Below the pieces are notes generated by a model. That model was not told the origin of the DNA. It saw nothing but the letters and a program-made list of their open reading frames with translations, and did no database searches. A stretch of DNA of 42,225 bases from an uncultured Lactobacillus sp. GTDB taxonomy: Bacteria > Bacillota > Bacilli > Lactobacillales > Lactobacillaceae. This document shows positions 16,756-25,172 of the stretch, piece by piece (within the stretch, counting starts at the first letter, position 1; each line of letters opens with the position of its first letter). Position numbers and translations under genes: made by a program. The stretch covers positions 1 to 42,225 of the forward strand of contig NZ_CABUIW010000013.1 in NCBI RefSeq assembly GCF_902491705.1. The letters run 5' to 3'.

Positions 16756-17175
16756 CTATTTTTCATTCCTTTCTCTAAACCCTTCAAAGTTAGCAGTTAC
16801 CATTAAGCAACCGTCTAAATCTGGATCATGATACCGATCTTTGTAGTATCTTTCATATCCATTTTCGTGAAGAGTTTCATAAATTAAATCTTGTAGCTTT
16901 TCTAAACTAATCAATTTGTCTTCAGGTAGCCAAAAATCCACTTGAACTCTTGGATACTCAAAAAGGCGAGCATCATCACCATAAATTGCATTATCACCAG
17001 TTATTGATGTAACACGAATCCAAGGTGCCGAGCTTGCCTTAATAAAACTGTCGTCAGGAGTATCTGTAAAAATAGGTTCATAATCCAATCGATCTTCTCT
17101 GAGATCAGCCATTAATTGGGTTAATTCCTTGTTCCCAGATAAAATATTAGCTACCTCAATTTCAGGTAACATCAT
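16756..17175 (-). CDS. Tail terminator / DUF806-like protein
   Basis: A 139-residue protein. The start LPEIEVANILSGNKEL and central APWIRVTSITGDN plus VQVDFWLPEDKLISLEKLQDLIYETL resemble DUF806, found in Lactobacillales phages at the tail-terminator position. Tail terminators cap the tube and fix its length. Two ATGs overlap the TGA of the preceding gene (ATGATG), so translation is coupled; either may be used. Assignment is by position and pattern. Confidence 0.75.
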   Translation of the reverse strand: MMLPEIEVANILSGNKELTQLMADLREDRLDYEPIFTDTPDDSFIKASSAPWIRVTSITGDNAIYGDDARLFEYPRVQVDFWLPEDKLISLEKLQDLIYETLHENGYERYYKDRYHDPDLDGCLMVTANFEGFRERNEK

Positions 17176-17543
17176 AATCTTAAATCCTCAATAAATTTCT
17201 GCAGTACTTTTTGTTTAGAGCTTTCTTGTGCACGTTCCACAAAATGTTGTGGACGTTGCTTAGATGTTCCAGAGTTCGGGAAGTGAGCAATCCATCCTTT
17301 TTCTTTATCATAACCAACAGGCACTTCATAATCTCCACTACTGGTACGAAGGCCACCCTTTTTAGTATGCTCTTTTAATGGTGTCATGCCAGAATGGTCA
17401 TTTTTACCAATTGGCGTTACGCCCTTTAACTCTTCTTCAAAAACACTGGCTCCATCTCTGGTTGCTTTCCGTGCTTTTTTATCAACCGTTTTATCTAATT
17501 TCTCCAGATTACGAATCAACTCCATTTCACCTGTGACTGGCAT
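17172..17543 (-). CDS. HK97 gp10-like head-tail component
   Basis: A 123-residue protein with the gp10-family features: an N-terminal helix (MELIRNLEKLDKTVDKKARKA), a TPIGKNDHSG turn, a GWIAHFPNSGTSKQRPQHFVERA segment and a basic helical end. HK97 gp10-like proteins form part of the neck or tail completion complex. It overlaps its upstream neighbour by 17 bp and its downstream neighbour by 4 bp, so all five connector genes are tightly packed. Confidence 0.85.
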   Translation of the reverse strand: MPVTGEMELIRNLEKLDKTVDKKARKATRDGASVFEEELKGVTPIGKNDHSGMTPLKEHTKKGGLRTSSGDYEVPVGYDKEKGWIAHFPNSGTSKQRPQHFVERAQESSKQKVLQKFIEDLRL

Positions 17544-17880
17544 TCGGCTTCACCTCTTGGGTTGAAATTTTAGTTAAATCACGCGTTTTGTAGTCTGGAT
17601 CAATGCCAGTAATCTCATACCTTTTACCACGCCATTCAATTAACCAATTAGATTGAATTTCTTTACGAGTTTTAAAGGCAATCAAGAAAGTAGGTGTCTC
17701 TTTACGAAAACCTACTTCAGACCCATTTTGAACAAACTCACGAACAGTTAATTTAGGAACTTCGGCCCAAACAGTAAATTCTTCTTGAGGTTTATTATGA
17801 ACCTGCTGATGGGTAATTGGGTCAATACCAGATGTGACTGAATAAAAAGTTATTCGTTCAGTCATATTCTTGGTTTTCAT
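17527..17880 (-). CDS. Head-tail adaptor / stopper protein
   Basis: A 117-residue protein of the phage head-tail joining family (SPP1 gp16-like). It has ITFYSVTSGIDPITHQQV, FTVWAEVPKLT, and a C-terminal WRGKRYEITGIDPDYKTRD. These proteins close the connector below the portal. Codons TTG GTG ATG follow each other; the ATG at 17878-17880 is seven bases from GAGGTG and is the best start. It overlaps the previous gene by 23 bp. Confidence 0.82.
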   Translation of the reverse strand: MKTKNMTERITFYSVTSGIDPITHQQVHNKPQEEFTVWAEVPKLTVREFVQNGSEVGFRKETPTFLIAFKTRKEIQSNWLIEWRGKRYEITGIDPDYKTRDLTKISTQEVKPNASHR

Positions 17881-18196
17881 CACCAATCACCTCACTTCTT
17901 AATTGATTAATAATACCATTAATACCCGATGCAAGTTCAGGTCGGTAACTGTCCGCAGTAATACCGCGCTCATAGTAATCTTCCTTTACCTGCTTCATTA
18001 CAGCAATCTTGAATCGTGGGTCACTAGCGAATTGCGTAACTGGTTCATTGACATCAATTGCCTTAGCTATAAGTCTTGCGGCTGAATTTGCCATTATGAT
18101 TAATAGCTCATCATCAAAGTCTTGGTCTACCTTGCAATAGTTTTTGAGATTATCCAAGAACTGCTCATCGCTTGCAAATTGCAATTGTTCAGTCAT
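17858..18196 (-). CDS. Head-tail connector (HK97 gp6-like)
   Basis: A 112-residue helical protein matching phage gp6-like connectors: FLDNLKNYCKVDQDFDDELL at the start, then AARLIAKAIDV and RFKIAVMKQVKEDYYERG, with INGIINQLR near the C-terminus. It builds the ring directly under the portal. It begins two bases after the stop of the small HeH gene. Confidence 0.85.
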   Translation of the reverse strand: MTEQLQFASDEQFLDNLKNYCKVDQDFDDELLIIMANSAARLIAKAIDVNEPVTQFASDPRFKIAVMKQVKEDYYERGITADSYRPELASGINGIINQLRSEVIGDENQEYD

Positions 18197-18198
18197 TA

Positions 18199-18369
18199 CT
18201 AATCACCTACTAGCCTTAACAAATCACTCTTCAAAGCATTTGATGGATAACTAATTCCATGTGAATCTAAATAACTCTTGATTTCTTCAACTGTATTAGC
18301 ATCTGTCGGCTTTGTTACAGCTATACTCGCTCTTGCAGTGGTACCGTTATTGGTTACTCGCTGTTGCAC
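18199..18369 (-). CDS. Small HeH/LEM-like domain protein after the capsid gene
   Basis: A 56-residue frame from a GTG at 18367-18369 to TAG at 18199-18201. The C-terminal half, NTVEEIKSYLDSHGISYPSN with ALKSDLLRLV, is the helix-extended-helix (HeH/LEM/SAP-like) pattern. Proteins with this domain often follow HK97 capsid genes in Lactobacillales phages, possibly as head decoration. It overlaps the capsid stop by 23 bases and is in its +1 frame. There is no good Shine-Dalgarno, so a capsid-HeH frameshift product is an alternative. Confidence 0.65.
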   Translation of the reverse strand: MQQRVTNNGTTARASIAVTKPTDANTVEEIKSYLDSHGISYPSNALKSDLLRLVGD

Positions 18370-19495
18370 TATGTGTTACAAAGTAACCTGCATTTTTATC
18401 AGCTGCTTTTACATCAAAACGAACAACAGCTTGAAGGTATTGACCATAAATATTGTCATCAACCCAACGAACTTGAATATCCTTCCGGTTAGCAAAAAGG
18501 ACACCGCGCGCAAGATCACCAATAAAGGCATGAGCTTCGCCTGCTGAACCAAACAATTCATCTTCAACAACCGTTACTGGCACACCAAGCAACATCCGAG
18601 GTGAACCATCGGTAATTGCTTCATGAAGAAGATATTGACCGTTCTTGTCTTTCAGAGTATCAAGGTATTGGTAAAATGATTGACTTGCGATAATTACCTT
18701 GTTGTAAGCAGGATCTAAATCAACGTTCAAAATATGCTTAATGTCATCAACTGATCCACCCGCTACCGCCTTAGCAGTAAATGACTTTAGAACATTAGCA
18801 ATTGCATAATTGGTCGTATTGACCTTTTGTTCTTGTGCATTATTTGCAACTAAAGAAGTCAAATCAATTGCAGAATCATCAATAGATTCTTGTGACAAAG
18901 GAATGGCGCCACGATAAGTAGATACCTTCCAGTCAACTTCTTCGAATTCTGGCTTAGCAAGGTTCGGATTCTTAGCCAATTCTTCCACAGTGTTCATCCG
19001 TGCGGTAGCTCGTTTCAATACTGGGTACTTACCAGAAGCGGTAGTTGCTGCGAATTGTGTAACCAACTTAGCTAAGTCCGTTACTGACTTTACTTCATTT
19101 TCTGGATTGTAAAGAATTGATTCAGGAATGGTTGGTGCTACATCTGGAGAGGTAATTCCAGCAGTTACATCACGTGTTTCTCGGTGCAAGTACGCATTAA
19201 AAGCCCGCTTTTCTTCATCTTCTGTTTCAGAGCCACGCTTATTGCCTTCATGGTCACCACCAGGTGCAGGAGTGCCTTTTTCAGCAGCACGGTACAGCTT
19301 AATATCATCTTCCAGGGTTCGTACTTCATCTTCTGCCTTGTCGATGTCTGATCGAAGGGCCTTAGCCTTAGCTAAATCTTCCTCGGTTGCGTCCTCATTA
19401 GACAAGAGGTCACGCATTTCTTGAGTTTTTTCGTTAATAACAGCGCGCTTGCCGTCCTTCTTGGCAAGCAATTCGTTCAACTTTTCCTTAAACAT
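18347..19495 (-). CDS. Major capsid protein (HK97 fold) with N-terminal scaffold
   Basis: A 382-residue capsid precursor. Residues 1-100 are a charged coiled coil (KLNELLAKKDGKRAVINEK onward), the delta domain that acts as internal scaffold and is removed by the protease encoded just upstream. The shell domain follows: KSVTDLAKLVTQFAATTASG, VDWKVSTYRGAIPLSQES, and GVPVTVVEDELF, then WVDDNIYGQYLQAVVRFDVK near the end. Length and order fit phi-type HK97 capsids. The ATG follows GGAGG at seven bases. Confidence 0.95.
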   Translation of the reverse strand: MFKEKLNELLAKKDGKRAVINEKTQEMRDLLSNEDATEEDLAKAKALRSDIDKAEDEVRTLEDDIKLYRAAEKGTPAPGGDHEGNKRGSETEDEEKRAFNAYLHRETRDVTAGITSPDVAPTIPESILYNPENEVKSVTDLAKLVTQFAATTASGKYPVLKRATARMNTVEELAKNPNLAKPEFEEVDWKVSTYRGAIPLSQESIDDSAIDLTSLVANNAQEQKVNTTNYAIANVLKSFTAKAVAGGSVDDIKHILNVDLDPAYNKVIIASQSFYQYLDTLKDKNGQYLLHEAITDGSPRMLLGVPVTVVEDELFGSAGEAHAFIGDLARGVLFANRKDIQVRWVDDNIYGQYLQAVVRFDVKAADKNAGYFVTHSATASNQ

Positions 19496-20149
19496 TTAAT
19501 TTCCTCCTTCGAGAGAATCCAATAATTCTTTTCGTTCAAAATCATGTAACATCTTTTTACGTTGTTGTTGAACAGCCTCTTTATTTTGGCTTTCCTTTTG
19601 CCGTTTAACCAGATCTATTGACCGCTGACCAACAGTGGCTTCAGTGTCTGGATAAGCTGGAGTAGTAACAACAGAAACGTCATAAAGATGGTCAATTTTA
19701 CAAATTGTTCGTTCATAATCTACACCATCACGCTCTGAATCAACCCATTCTTGAGCATCATCGTCAGCCGGAACGGTGAAAGCAAAACTGCACTGGTTAA
19801 TTACACCGGCTTTAATATTGGTAATTAAATCACGTGCAAAACTCGTATCAGTTGGCTTGACGCTAAACTTAAGGCCAACCTTATCAGGAACCAAAGTCAA
19901 ATTAACTCCTGACCGTCCTAAAACTTGGTTTTGATCATGATTAATAGTCGCCACTACATTAGACATATCAGTATTATCTAATGCACCAGGTGCAATATGC
20001 TCAATAAAACGAACAAAGCCACCCAATATTTCGGATGGTTTGTCGTATTTCAGTGCATAACCTTCAATAATCGGTTCAGCATTATCATCAGTTGTCCTCA
20101 TCTGAATCGGTACTGTCACTTGGCGACTTTCCAAATCGCTTGTCGTCAT
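19496..20149 (-). CDS. Prohead protease (HK97 family, U35-type)
   Basis: A 217-residue serine protease that trims the capsid delta domain. IIEGYALKYDKPSEILGG and ERIAPGAL-like FIEHIAPGALDN are family features; INHDQNQVLG carries the presumed catalytic His71 and INQCSFAF the Ser121, numbered from the start chosen here. The start is the ATG seven bases after GGGAGGTG; the earlier GTG overlaps that site. The reading frame overlaps the portal gene by 62 bp and ends one base before the capsid ATG. Confidence 0.92.
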   Translation of the reverse strand: MTTSDLESRQVTVPIQMRTTDDNAEPIIEGYALKYDKPSEILGGFVRFIEHIAPGALDNTDMSNVVATINHDQNQVLGRSGVNLTLVPDKVGLKFSVKPTDTSFARDLITNIKAGVINQCSFAFTVPADDDAQEWVDSERDGVDYERTICKIDHLYDVSVVTTPAYPDTEATVGQRSIDLVKRQKESQNKEAVQQQRKKMLHDFERKELLDSLEGGN

Positions 20150-21344
20150 GGTTCTCACCTCCCTTCACTGGTTTTTGGTATTCTTCCTTCTTGTCAAGAA
20201 AGACAGTATTAAGCGTTGATTGAAAACGATCCAAATCAGTATCATCAGATTTAATTAATCCAGCTAATACCCGACCTTCATTAGGAGTAATTACGTTATT
20301 AGTGACACCTTTTTGCACATTGTCCATACTCATTCCCGTTTCCTTACGAGTGTCAAACTCAACATGGCAGTTGTGCCGTTGCCGGTCAGACAGCATCGTC
20401 ATTTCAATGTTGCTGGCAATTGGTTTGAAGTAATAAGGGAGGTCCGAACGAATAAAATCCTCATTCAGCTGTTTGATGGACTGATTAGGGCTATTTACCG
20501 CTAATTTGTAAGCGGGAATATGAAGCGCTTTGGCAATCTGTGAAGTTGAGTAATTATTACTATTAATTAATTGCAATACGTTGGTATCAACTTCAATTGG
20601 CGAATAATCAAACGTATCATCAGTAACTACAGGGCTCCCAGCGTTACCGTTTTGCTGAGCAAATTCAAAATCTTCACGAATCTTCCGACGCCCTTCTCGT
20701 GATAATTTACCTTTTGCTTTTAATAATCCGCCTTTAAATCCCGATCGAAAGAAACGACGCAAGGTCTTAATTCCATCATCTTGTAATCCAATCTCGTCTC
20801 CTAAAGACAGTAACGGAGAGCGACCGTGTATACCATCATAAGTAAAGAACATAAAGTGAATAACATCCTCAGCCGGGACAACAATCGTTTGGTTCCTATC
20901 TCCATCATTAAGCTGAGTAAACTCATACTTAATATTATTTACATCACTGTCGTCAACATACGTTTGCGAGGTGGGACAGTACCTTAACTCCAATGGTGCT
21001 TTTGTGGTCGGGTCACGAATAATTCTAGTAAATCCATCACCGGTCAAAATAGCATTTACTGTCATGATAAATCGCCAATGATAAGCAGATAACATGTCAT
21101 TAGGATGCTTATTCAAAAGATAATCAACTGATTTTATGTTCTTAACCTCGTTCTTATTATCATCAAGAACAACAATTGGGAAACGAGCTACATTGCTAGC
21201 AACGTGAGAAATAGCAGTTAAAACATCAGAGTTCTTCAAGGCACCAATGCCAACGTATGAGCCAAGATTGCTGTAACCAGGAATAATCCCCTGGTCAATA
21301 TAATCCTGCGCCCAATCTCGTTTTTCGGTTGTATGAAAAAGCAT
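20088..21344 (-). CDS. Portal protein (HK97 family)
   Basis: A 418-residue portal subunit, the dodecameric DNA gate at one capsid vertex. Characteristic stretches are NSDVLTAISHVASNVARFPI, HWRFIMTVNAILTGDGFTRI, VIHFMFFTYDGIHGRSPL and LHIPAYKLAVNSPNQSIKQL. The C-terminal 40 residues are charged and disordered, and they are the part overlapping the protease frame. AAGGGGGTG lies seven bases before the ATG. Confidence 0.95.
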   Translation of the reverse strand: MLFHTTEKRDWAQDYIDQGIIPGYSNLGSYVGIGALKNSDVLTAISHVASNVARFPIVVLDDNKNEVKNIKSVDYLLNKHPNDMLSAYHWRFIMTVNAILTGDGFTRIIRDPTTKAPLELRYCPTSQTYVDDSDVNNIKYEFTQLNDGDRNQTIVVPAEDVIHFMFFTYDGIHGRSPLLSLGDEIGLQDDGIKTLRRFFRSGFKGGLLKAKGKLSREGRRKIREDFEFAQQNGNAGSPVVTDDTFDYSPIEVDTNVLQLINSNNYSTSQIAKALHIPAYKLAVNSPNQSIKQLNEDFIRSDLPYYFKPIASNIEMTMLSDRQRHNCHVEFDTRKETGMSMDNVQKGVTNNVITPNEGRVLAGLIKSDDTDLDRFQSTLNTVFLDKKEEYQKPVKGGENHDDKRFGKSPSDSTDSDEDN

Positions 21345-21350
21345 TTAATT

Positions 21351-21506
21351 TCACCCCCTTTCCCCTGATAAGAAAGCGAGGGCAAATAATTCAAATGACA
21401 CGATCAATAATCCAATTTTTACGGAAAATAAAAAGCCTGTAACTGCTAAACAGATACAAGCTAATAGGAATAGAATTACTGGTTCATTTAATTTCCAAAA
21501 CTTCAT
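21351..21506 (-). CDS. Small membrane protein, DUF1056-like
   Basis: A 51-residue protein, short enough to miss in an ORF list. MKFWKLNEPVILFLLACIC starts a protein with two hydrophobic segments (about residues 10-28 and 31-47) and a final SGERG. DUF1056 proteins of this size sit between terminase and portal in many Lactobacillales phages and are sometimes annotated as head-tail joining, without proof. AGGTG lies five bases before the ATG; the TGA is six bases before the portal start. Confidence 0.8.
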   Translation of the reverse strand: MKFWKLNEPVILFLLACICLAVTGFLFSVKIGLLIVSFELFALAFLSGERG

Positions 21507-21514
21507 GTAATCAC

Positions 21515-23224
21515 CTAAAATCCAAAGTCATCATTAAAAATATCATCATCAGTTAGATAATCATCAATATTTTCACGGAAACAAATTGCATAGGCATCAA
21601 GTAATGCATCAGCAGCATCAATCTTGTTAGAATACTTATTTTTATCGATTCGTACCCCGTTGTTATCCGATTTCAATATAGCGTTAACGATTGCTCCTGT
21701 TAAAATATCATTTTCTGGGTGTCGCACTCGCTTATCAAGGACATCGTCCCTGAATTGTTTAGTGGGCATGGACAGTGTTAATGTGCCTTGCCGAACTGAA
21801 ATCTGTTGCCATTCAGGATGACCCTTTTCAATTTGAGTAAGTAGCGTCCCATACTGAGCCGGGTCATAGCAGATTGCCTGTACATCAAGGGCATGTTCTT
21901 CCACAAAATCGTTCAGCCATTGATAAACTCTATCAACATCAATTACACCACTTTCAAGTTTGGTGATCTCACATTGGCCTTTGTCCTGAAGTTCAATATA
22001 ATCTAACCGGTCAGCTTTAATCTTGGCTTGTAAACCATATTTGGTACCAACAAACGCATAAGAATCAGCATACCAATAACCATCCTGTGGAATTAACCAA
22101 CTGATCGCATATAAGTCGGATGATTTACCAACATCAACTCCAAACCACACCCGTTGACCATCAATGTTAATAGGATCAATTTGTGTGGCCTCCCATGTAT
22201 CAATATCCATATAACTATCCTCTCCAGCTTGACGCCACATATTATAGTTCTTTACCAAGACTGAATTACGAGTACCTTTTTCCTTAGCTTCTTTCCAGCG
22301 TTTTTTTAAATAGCCGAAAACCTGATCATGTAATTCTGGAACGCTCAAAATTGGATTAGACTTAATCCACATTGACTCATCATCAACTTCAGCCACATTA
22401 TCTTGCTCAGCAATATAAGCAAAATATGTGTCATCAGTAATTTCACCATCAAGAATTTTAGATGCATATGGATATTCTTTTGTGTGCATTGGAACGTTCA
22501 GGTCGAACCCGGCGGTTGAAATAATCATAATCAGAGAGTTATCAAGTAAGGCTTGACCCGATTCAAGCAACTCCATCATCTCATCAGTTCGACTAGCGGC
22601 ATACTCATCTAAAATTCCAACATGTGGTTCAAAACCATCAACTGTCCCCGTTTCTTTAGACAAAGAACGTACATATGAATAGTCGTCAAGATTACTAATC
22701 AGATCACGCGTAACTTTTGTTCCGCGCTTAGTATCTCCGTCACGTGACCGTAAAGCATTTAATCGCTTCTTAATCATATTAAAAACAATATTAGCTTGTT
22801 TCTTATCATTAGCAGTACAGAAAATTTGGCGAGAAAATTCTGGCGAGTTACCCATTAGGAATTCATAAAGAGCAATTCCCGAGATCAGAATAGATTTACC
22901 ATTTTTACGAGCCATAGATAACATTCCTTTGCGGAATCTTCGTTTGCTATGGTCCTCTTTATGCCACCAACCATACATATTAGCAATAATAAATCGCTGA
23001 AAATCAGCTAATGGATAAGAACGCATTGTTTTAGGATCTGGAAGAATCTCCATAAATTTAATAACACGATTTGCTCTGTCGTTATCATAAAAATAAGGAA
23101 AATCATCGTTTTCGGCATTTTTCAGGTCATTTAAGTACCTTTTAGCTGCTAAAATCACCTTTTTACCAGCAATTACGTCACCATTAATAACTTTTTCAGC
23201 ATAATCTTTAGCGTAATTAATCAT
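21515..23224 (-). CDS. terL: Terminase large subunit
   Basis: A 569-residue DNA-packaging motor of the HK97/Terminase_1 type. The ATPase has Walker A at ARKNGKS (residues 105-111) and Walker B at HVGILDE (Asp206, Glu207). The C-terminal nuclease starts with WFGVDVGKSSDL (Asp364), followed by CYDPAQYG and an Asp pair in KIDAADALLDA. It pumps DNA into proheads and cuts concatemers. It overlaps the small subunit by 4 bp. With the HNH gene next to it, a cos mechanism is more likely than headful packaging. Confidence 0.95.
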   Translation of the reverse strand: MINYAKDYAEKVINGDVIAGKKVILAAKRYLNDLKNAENDDFPYFYDNDRANRVIKFMEILPDPKTMRSYPLADFQRFIIANMYGWWHKEDHSKRRFRKGMLSMARKNGKSILISGIALYEFLMGNSPEFSRQIFCTANDKKQANIVFNMIKKRLNALRSRDGDTKRGTKVTRDLISNLDDYSYVRSLSKETGTVDGFEPHVGILDEYAASRTDEMMELLESGQALLDNSLIMIISTAGFDLNVPMHTKEYPYASKILDGEITDDTYFAYIAEQDNVAEVDDESMWIKSNPILSVPELHDQVFGYLKKRWKEAKEKGTRNSVLVKNYNMWRQAGEDSYMDIDTWEATQIDPINIDGQRVWFGVDVGKSSDLYAISWLIPQDGYWYADSYAFVGTKYGLQAKIKADRLDYIELQDKGQCEITKLESGVIDVDRVYQWLNDFVEEHALDVQAICYDPAQYGTLLTQIEKGHPEWQQISVRQGTLTLSMPTKQFRDDVLDKRVRHPENDILTGAIVNAILKSDNNGVRIDKNKYSNKIDAADALLDAYAICFRENIDDYLTDDDIFNDDFGF

Positions 23225-23676
23225 GAAATACCATACTTCTCACGTAATGACTTATGTTCCTCGTTATTATCTGTCTTAGGCATATTCATTTGTAGACGCG
23301 AATTGACTGTTAAGCCGAGGTCTGAAGCTAATCCCTTGATACGCTGAGTAGCCTTATCAATAATTGATAGCTTGCTATCATATTCATCTGGATTAACCGT
23401 TTGCTTTATCTCTTCATCTGCTCGCTTATAGATGCTATACCAAGTACAATACATTTCTAATTCGGCACGATCCAAATTTCGTAGAGGCAGTTTCCCAAGT
23501 GAGTCAATAATTCTTCGGTACTCTGTCTTTGCTACCTTATCCAAATGGGCTGGTGGTGTTTTCTGTAACTCGGGTAAACCATCCGCAGCTAAGAACTCTG
23601 CTTTATATTTTGCTTCCTGTTCAACGACCCGTAGATGGCCCGTTGACTGTGATAATAATTTTTGCTTTCTTGCCAA
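23221..23676 (-). CDS. terS: Terminase small subunit (P27 family)
   Basis: A 151-residue DNA-recognition subunit. The frame is open much further upstream, but the start is a TTG at 23674-23676, eight bases from GGAGG: this gives the family-typical opening MARKQKLLSQSTGHL, and no ATG is better placed. LPELQKTPPAHLDKVAKTEY and ELEMYCTWYSIYKRADEEI follow the P27-type helical pattern. It binds the packaging site and hands DNA to the large subunit. Confidence 0.88.
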   Translation of the reverse strand: MARKQKLLSQSTGHLRVVEQEAKYKAEFLAADGLPELQKTPPAHLDKVAKTEYRRIIDSLGKLPLRNLDRAELEMYCTWYSIYKRADEEIKQTVNPDEYDSKLSIIDKATQRIKGLASDLGLTVNSRLQMNMPKTDNNEEHKSLREKYGIS

Positions 23677-23861
23677 AATTGCCACCTCCGTGCTATGATG
23701 AAATTGCTCATAAATCTTACAGCACCAAGCTTTCACAAGTTTGGCGCTATTTTTGTATACCCACCAAAATCCAAAAAATTGTTGGAATTTATTGTGCAAA
23801 AAAGTCGATGCGCGTTCTTCGGTTTCAAAAAATCTAACCCCCGTTAAAATCAGAGGGGGGC
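23677..23861. other. Intergenic gap between HNH and terminase genes, candidate cos region
   Basis: This 185-bp gap has no plausible gene. It holds ACCCCCGTTAAAATCAGAGG with a longer G-run next to it (C5 and G6 arms around 23835-23858), and a Shine-Dalgarno for the small terminase gene. In cos phages with an adjacent HNH endonuclease the cohesive-end site commonly lies next to these genes. The exact nicks cannot be read from sequence. Confidence 0.35.
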
Positions 23862-24647
23862 TTATCTATTTTTGACCACCCGGTACCCCGCAAAATTAGC
23901 GGCCCGAAAATCATTCAGAATTTTCTGAAATGAAATTGATTGTTTACGAGCTTCAAGTCGCCGCTTGCATACAATCGGCTCAGTATCAACCAATATATGA
24001 TTGATATGATGATAGTTGCTAAGCAATGTATCAATCCTCTTGTCTGGTAATGTCCGAATGATCCAAACATTATTGAATGTCTTTTCTGTCTTGAGCTTTC
24101 TTAACATCTGATCAAAGAACAACATAATGTAATCATGAATATCATGATTGCTTTGCTGCATTGGTAAACCAGATAATGAGTGCATTAAAGAATCATAATC
24201 ATAAATTAGATCATTTTCTGTCATGTGATGTTTTACATATGTTGTTTTACCACTACCAGGTAAACCACACACTATATTAATATCCATGTATCTAGTCATC
24301 CCTTTATGATGCTTCATCCATTCACGCTTAGTTTTAATACGATGACATGGCCGACATAACGACTGAAGGTTATCAGCATTTAGTCTGTCTGACCAATCGT
24401 CCTTGCTAGGGATGATATGGTCAACCAGTTCTGCATCCATTCCGCAGCGTTGACACAACCCATAATCACGGTCTAACACTTCTTGTCGCTTACGTTTCCA
24501 AGCAGTTGATCGATAGAACTTTAAATAATCATTATCAGCTACTTTACGATGATAATTGTATGCTTTGTCGGTATCTTTGCGAACTCGTTCATCATACGAT
24601 ACTAGCACAGGCTTACCACCCATAAACGTCAGCTTGGTTGGTTTCAT
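23862..24647 (-). CDS. HNH endonuclease fused to a P-loop kinase-like domain
   Basis: A 261-residue two-domain protein. Residues about 40-118 form an HNH nuclease of the terminase-associated type: zinc pairs C65/C68 and C98/C101, the DH pair (Asp76-His77), Asn93 and His102. From residue 124 a second domain opens INIVCGLPGSGKTTYVKHH, a Walker A/P-loop, followed by DYDSLMHSL and an Arg-rich helical end, like polynucleotide- or Zeta-type kinases. HNH proteins here help the terminase cut at cos; an attached kinase is less usual. I use the ATG at 24645-24647, which is better spaced from AAAGGGGG than the ATG two codons earlier. Confidence 0.85.
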   Translation of the reverse strand: MKPTKLTFMGGKPVLVSYDERVRKDTDKAYNYHRKVADNDYLKFYRSTAWKRKRQEVLDRDYGLCQRCGMDAELVDHIIPSKDDWSDRLNADNLQSLCRPCHRIKTKREWMKHHKGMTRYMDINIVCGLPGSGKTTYVKHHMTENDLIYDYDSLMHSLSGLPMQQSNHDIHDYIMLFFDQMLRKLKTEKTFNNVWIIRTLPDKRIDTLLSNYHHINHILVDTEPIVCKRRLEARKQSISFQKILNDFRAANFAGYRVVKNR

Positions 24648-24681
24648 ATCCATCCCCCTTTCATAAATTATGTATGAGTGC

Positions 24682-24708
24682 AAAATAAAAGACGGTATCT
24701 CTACCGCC
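24682..24708 (-). terminator. Hairpin with T-run between small ORF and HNH gene
   Basis: Read leftward, GGCGGTA and TACCGTC pair (one G-T) around a GAGA loop and are followed by TTTTATTTTG. It overlaps the last codons of the 46-residue ORF. It would be a partial terminator or attenuator inside the late operon before the packaging genes. Confidence 0.55.
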
Positions 24709-24841
24709 TTGAATATTTATTTTTAGCCGGCAAGCGTTGACCTGTCGGCTTTTTCTTTTGCTTCATATGTCTGTCAGCTCGGCACAGCATCATGTACTCT
24801 TGCTTACTAGCCACCAAGCCGAATCGTTTAGTTTGATACAT
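24701..24841 (-). CDS. Small basic protein, unknown
   Basis: A 46-residue, strongly basic protein (about 14 Lys/Arg) beginning MYQTKRFGLVASKQEYMML. GGAGG stands four to five bases before the ATG. It precedes the HNH gene and is followed by an attenuator-like hairpin. Similar tiny basic ORFs are common just ahead of terminase-HNH genes. I do not recognise a domain; nucleic-acid binding is a guess from charge. Confidence 0.6.
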   Translation of the reverse strand: MYQTKRFGLVASKQEYMMLCRADRHMKQKKKPTGQRLPAKNKYSRR

Positions 24842-24856
24842 TTTTCCTCCAAACAA

Positions 24857-24881
24857 ACAAGCCAGCGCTAGGCTGACTTGT
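24857..24881 (-). terminator. Strong hairpin downstream of the 31-residue ORF
   Basis: Ten-base arms ACAAGCCAGC and GCTGACTTGT (one wobble) around a five-base loop; read leftward the stem runs into TTGTTT. It begins right at the stop codon of the small membrane-protein ORF and precedes the ribosome site of the next gene, so it may terminate or attenuate late transcription. Confidence 0.6.
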
Positions 24882-24976
24882 TATTTAATACAATTAATAA
24901 TTAATGTTGAAGCAACAATAACTATCCAAAGATAAAAACAAAGAAATGATAAAAATTTAGTAAATCTTTCCATCAT
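24881..24976 (-). CDS. 31-residue membrane peptide
   Basis: Begins MMERFTKFLSFLCFYL, one hydrophobic span of about 22 residues and a short INCIK tail. GGAG lies seven bases before the first ATG. It is the first probable gene after the long non-coding stretch. Function unknown; single-span peptides of this size can be regulators, holin-like or toxic. Confidence 0.5.
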   Translation of the reverse strand: MMERFTKFLSFLCFYLWIVIVASTLIINCIK

Positions 24977-25088
24977 GATGTTTCTCCAAGAAATTAGTAT
25001 GTCCTCTCAAGGAATTAAATTGTTTATCAAATTCCTGGCACTTTTCAACTCCTTTAAATTGAATTGAGTGTCATCTCTATCTCTCTGC

Positions 25089-25151
25089 TTGAAGCACTGT
25101 TAAACATTAAAAGAGGAGGCTTAACATCTCCTTTAATTGATTGTGCTTCAA
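25089..25151 (-). ncRNA. 63-base extended stem-loop in late leader
   Basis: Perfect 9-bp outer arms TTGAAGCAC and GTGCTTCAA enclose a second pairing between ATTAAA...GGAG and CTCCTTTAAT. The inner strand hides GGAG-type ribosome sites in the stem. No T-run follows, so it is a folded RNA element rather than a terminator. Confidence 0.5.
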
Positions 25152-25172
25152 TATGGAAGGCATAAAACGAGT

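Noticed and set aside
24725..24760. Hairpin AGCCGGCA/TGTCGGCT followed by T-run on the plus strand
   Set aside because: It lies inside a minus-strand gene and no rightward transcript is expected; stem has a mismatch.
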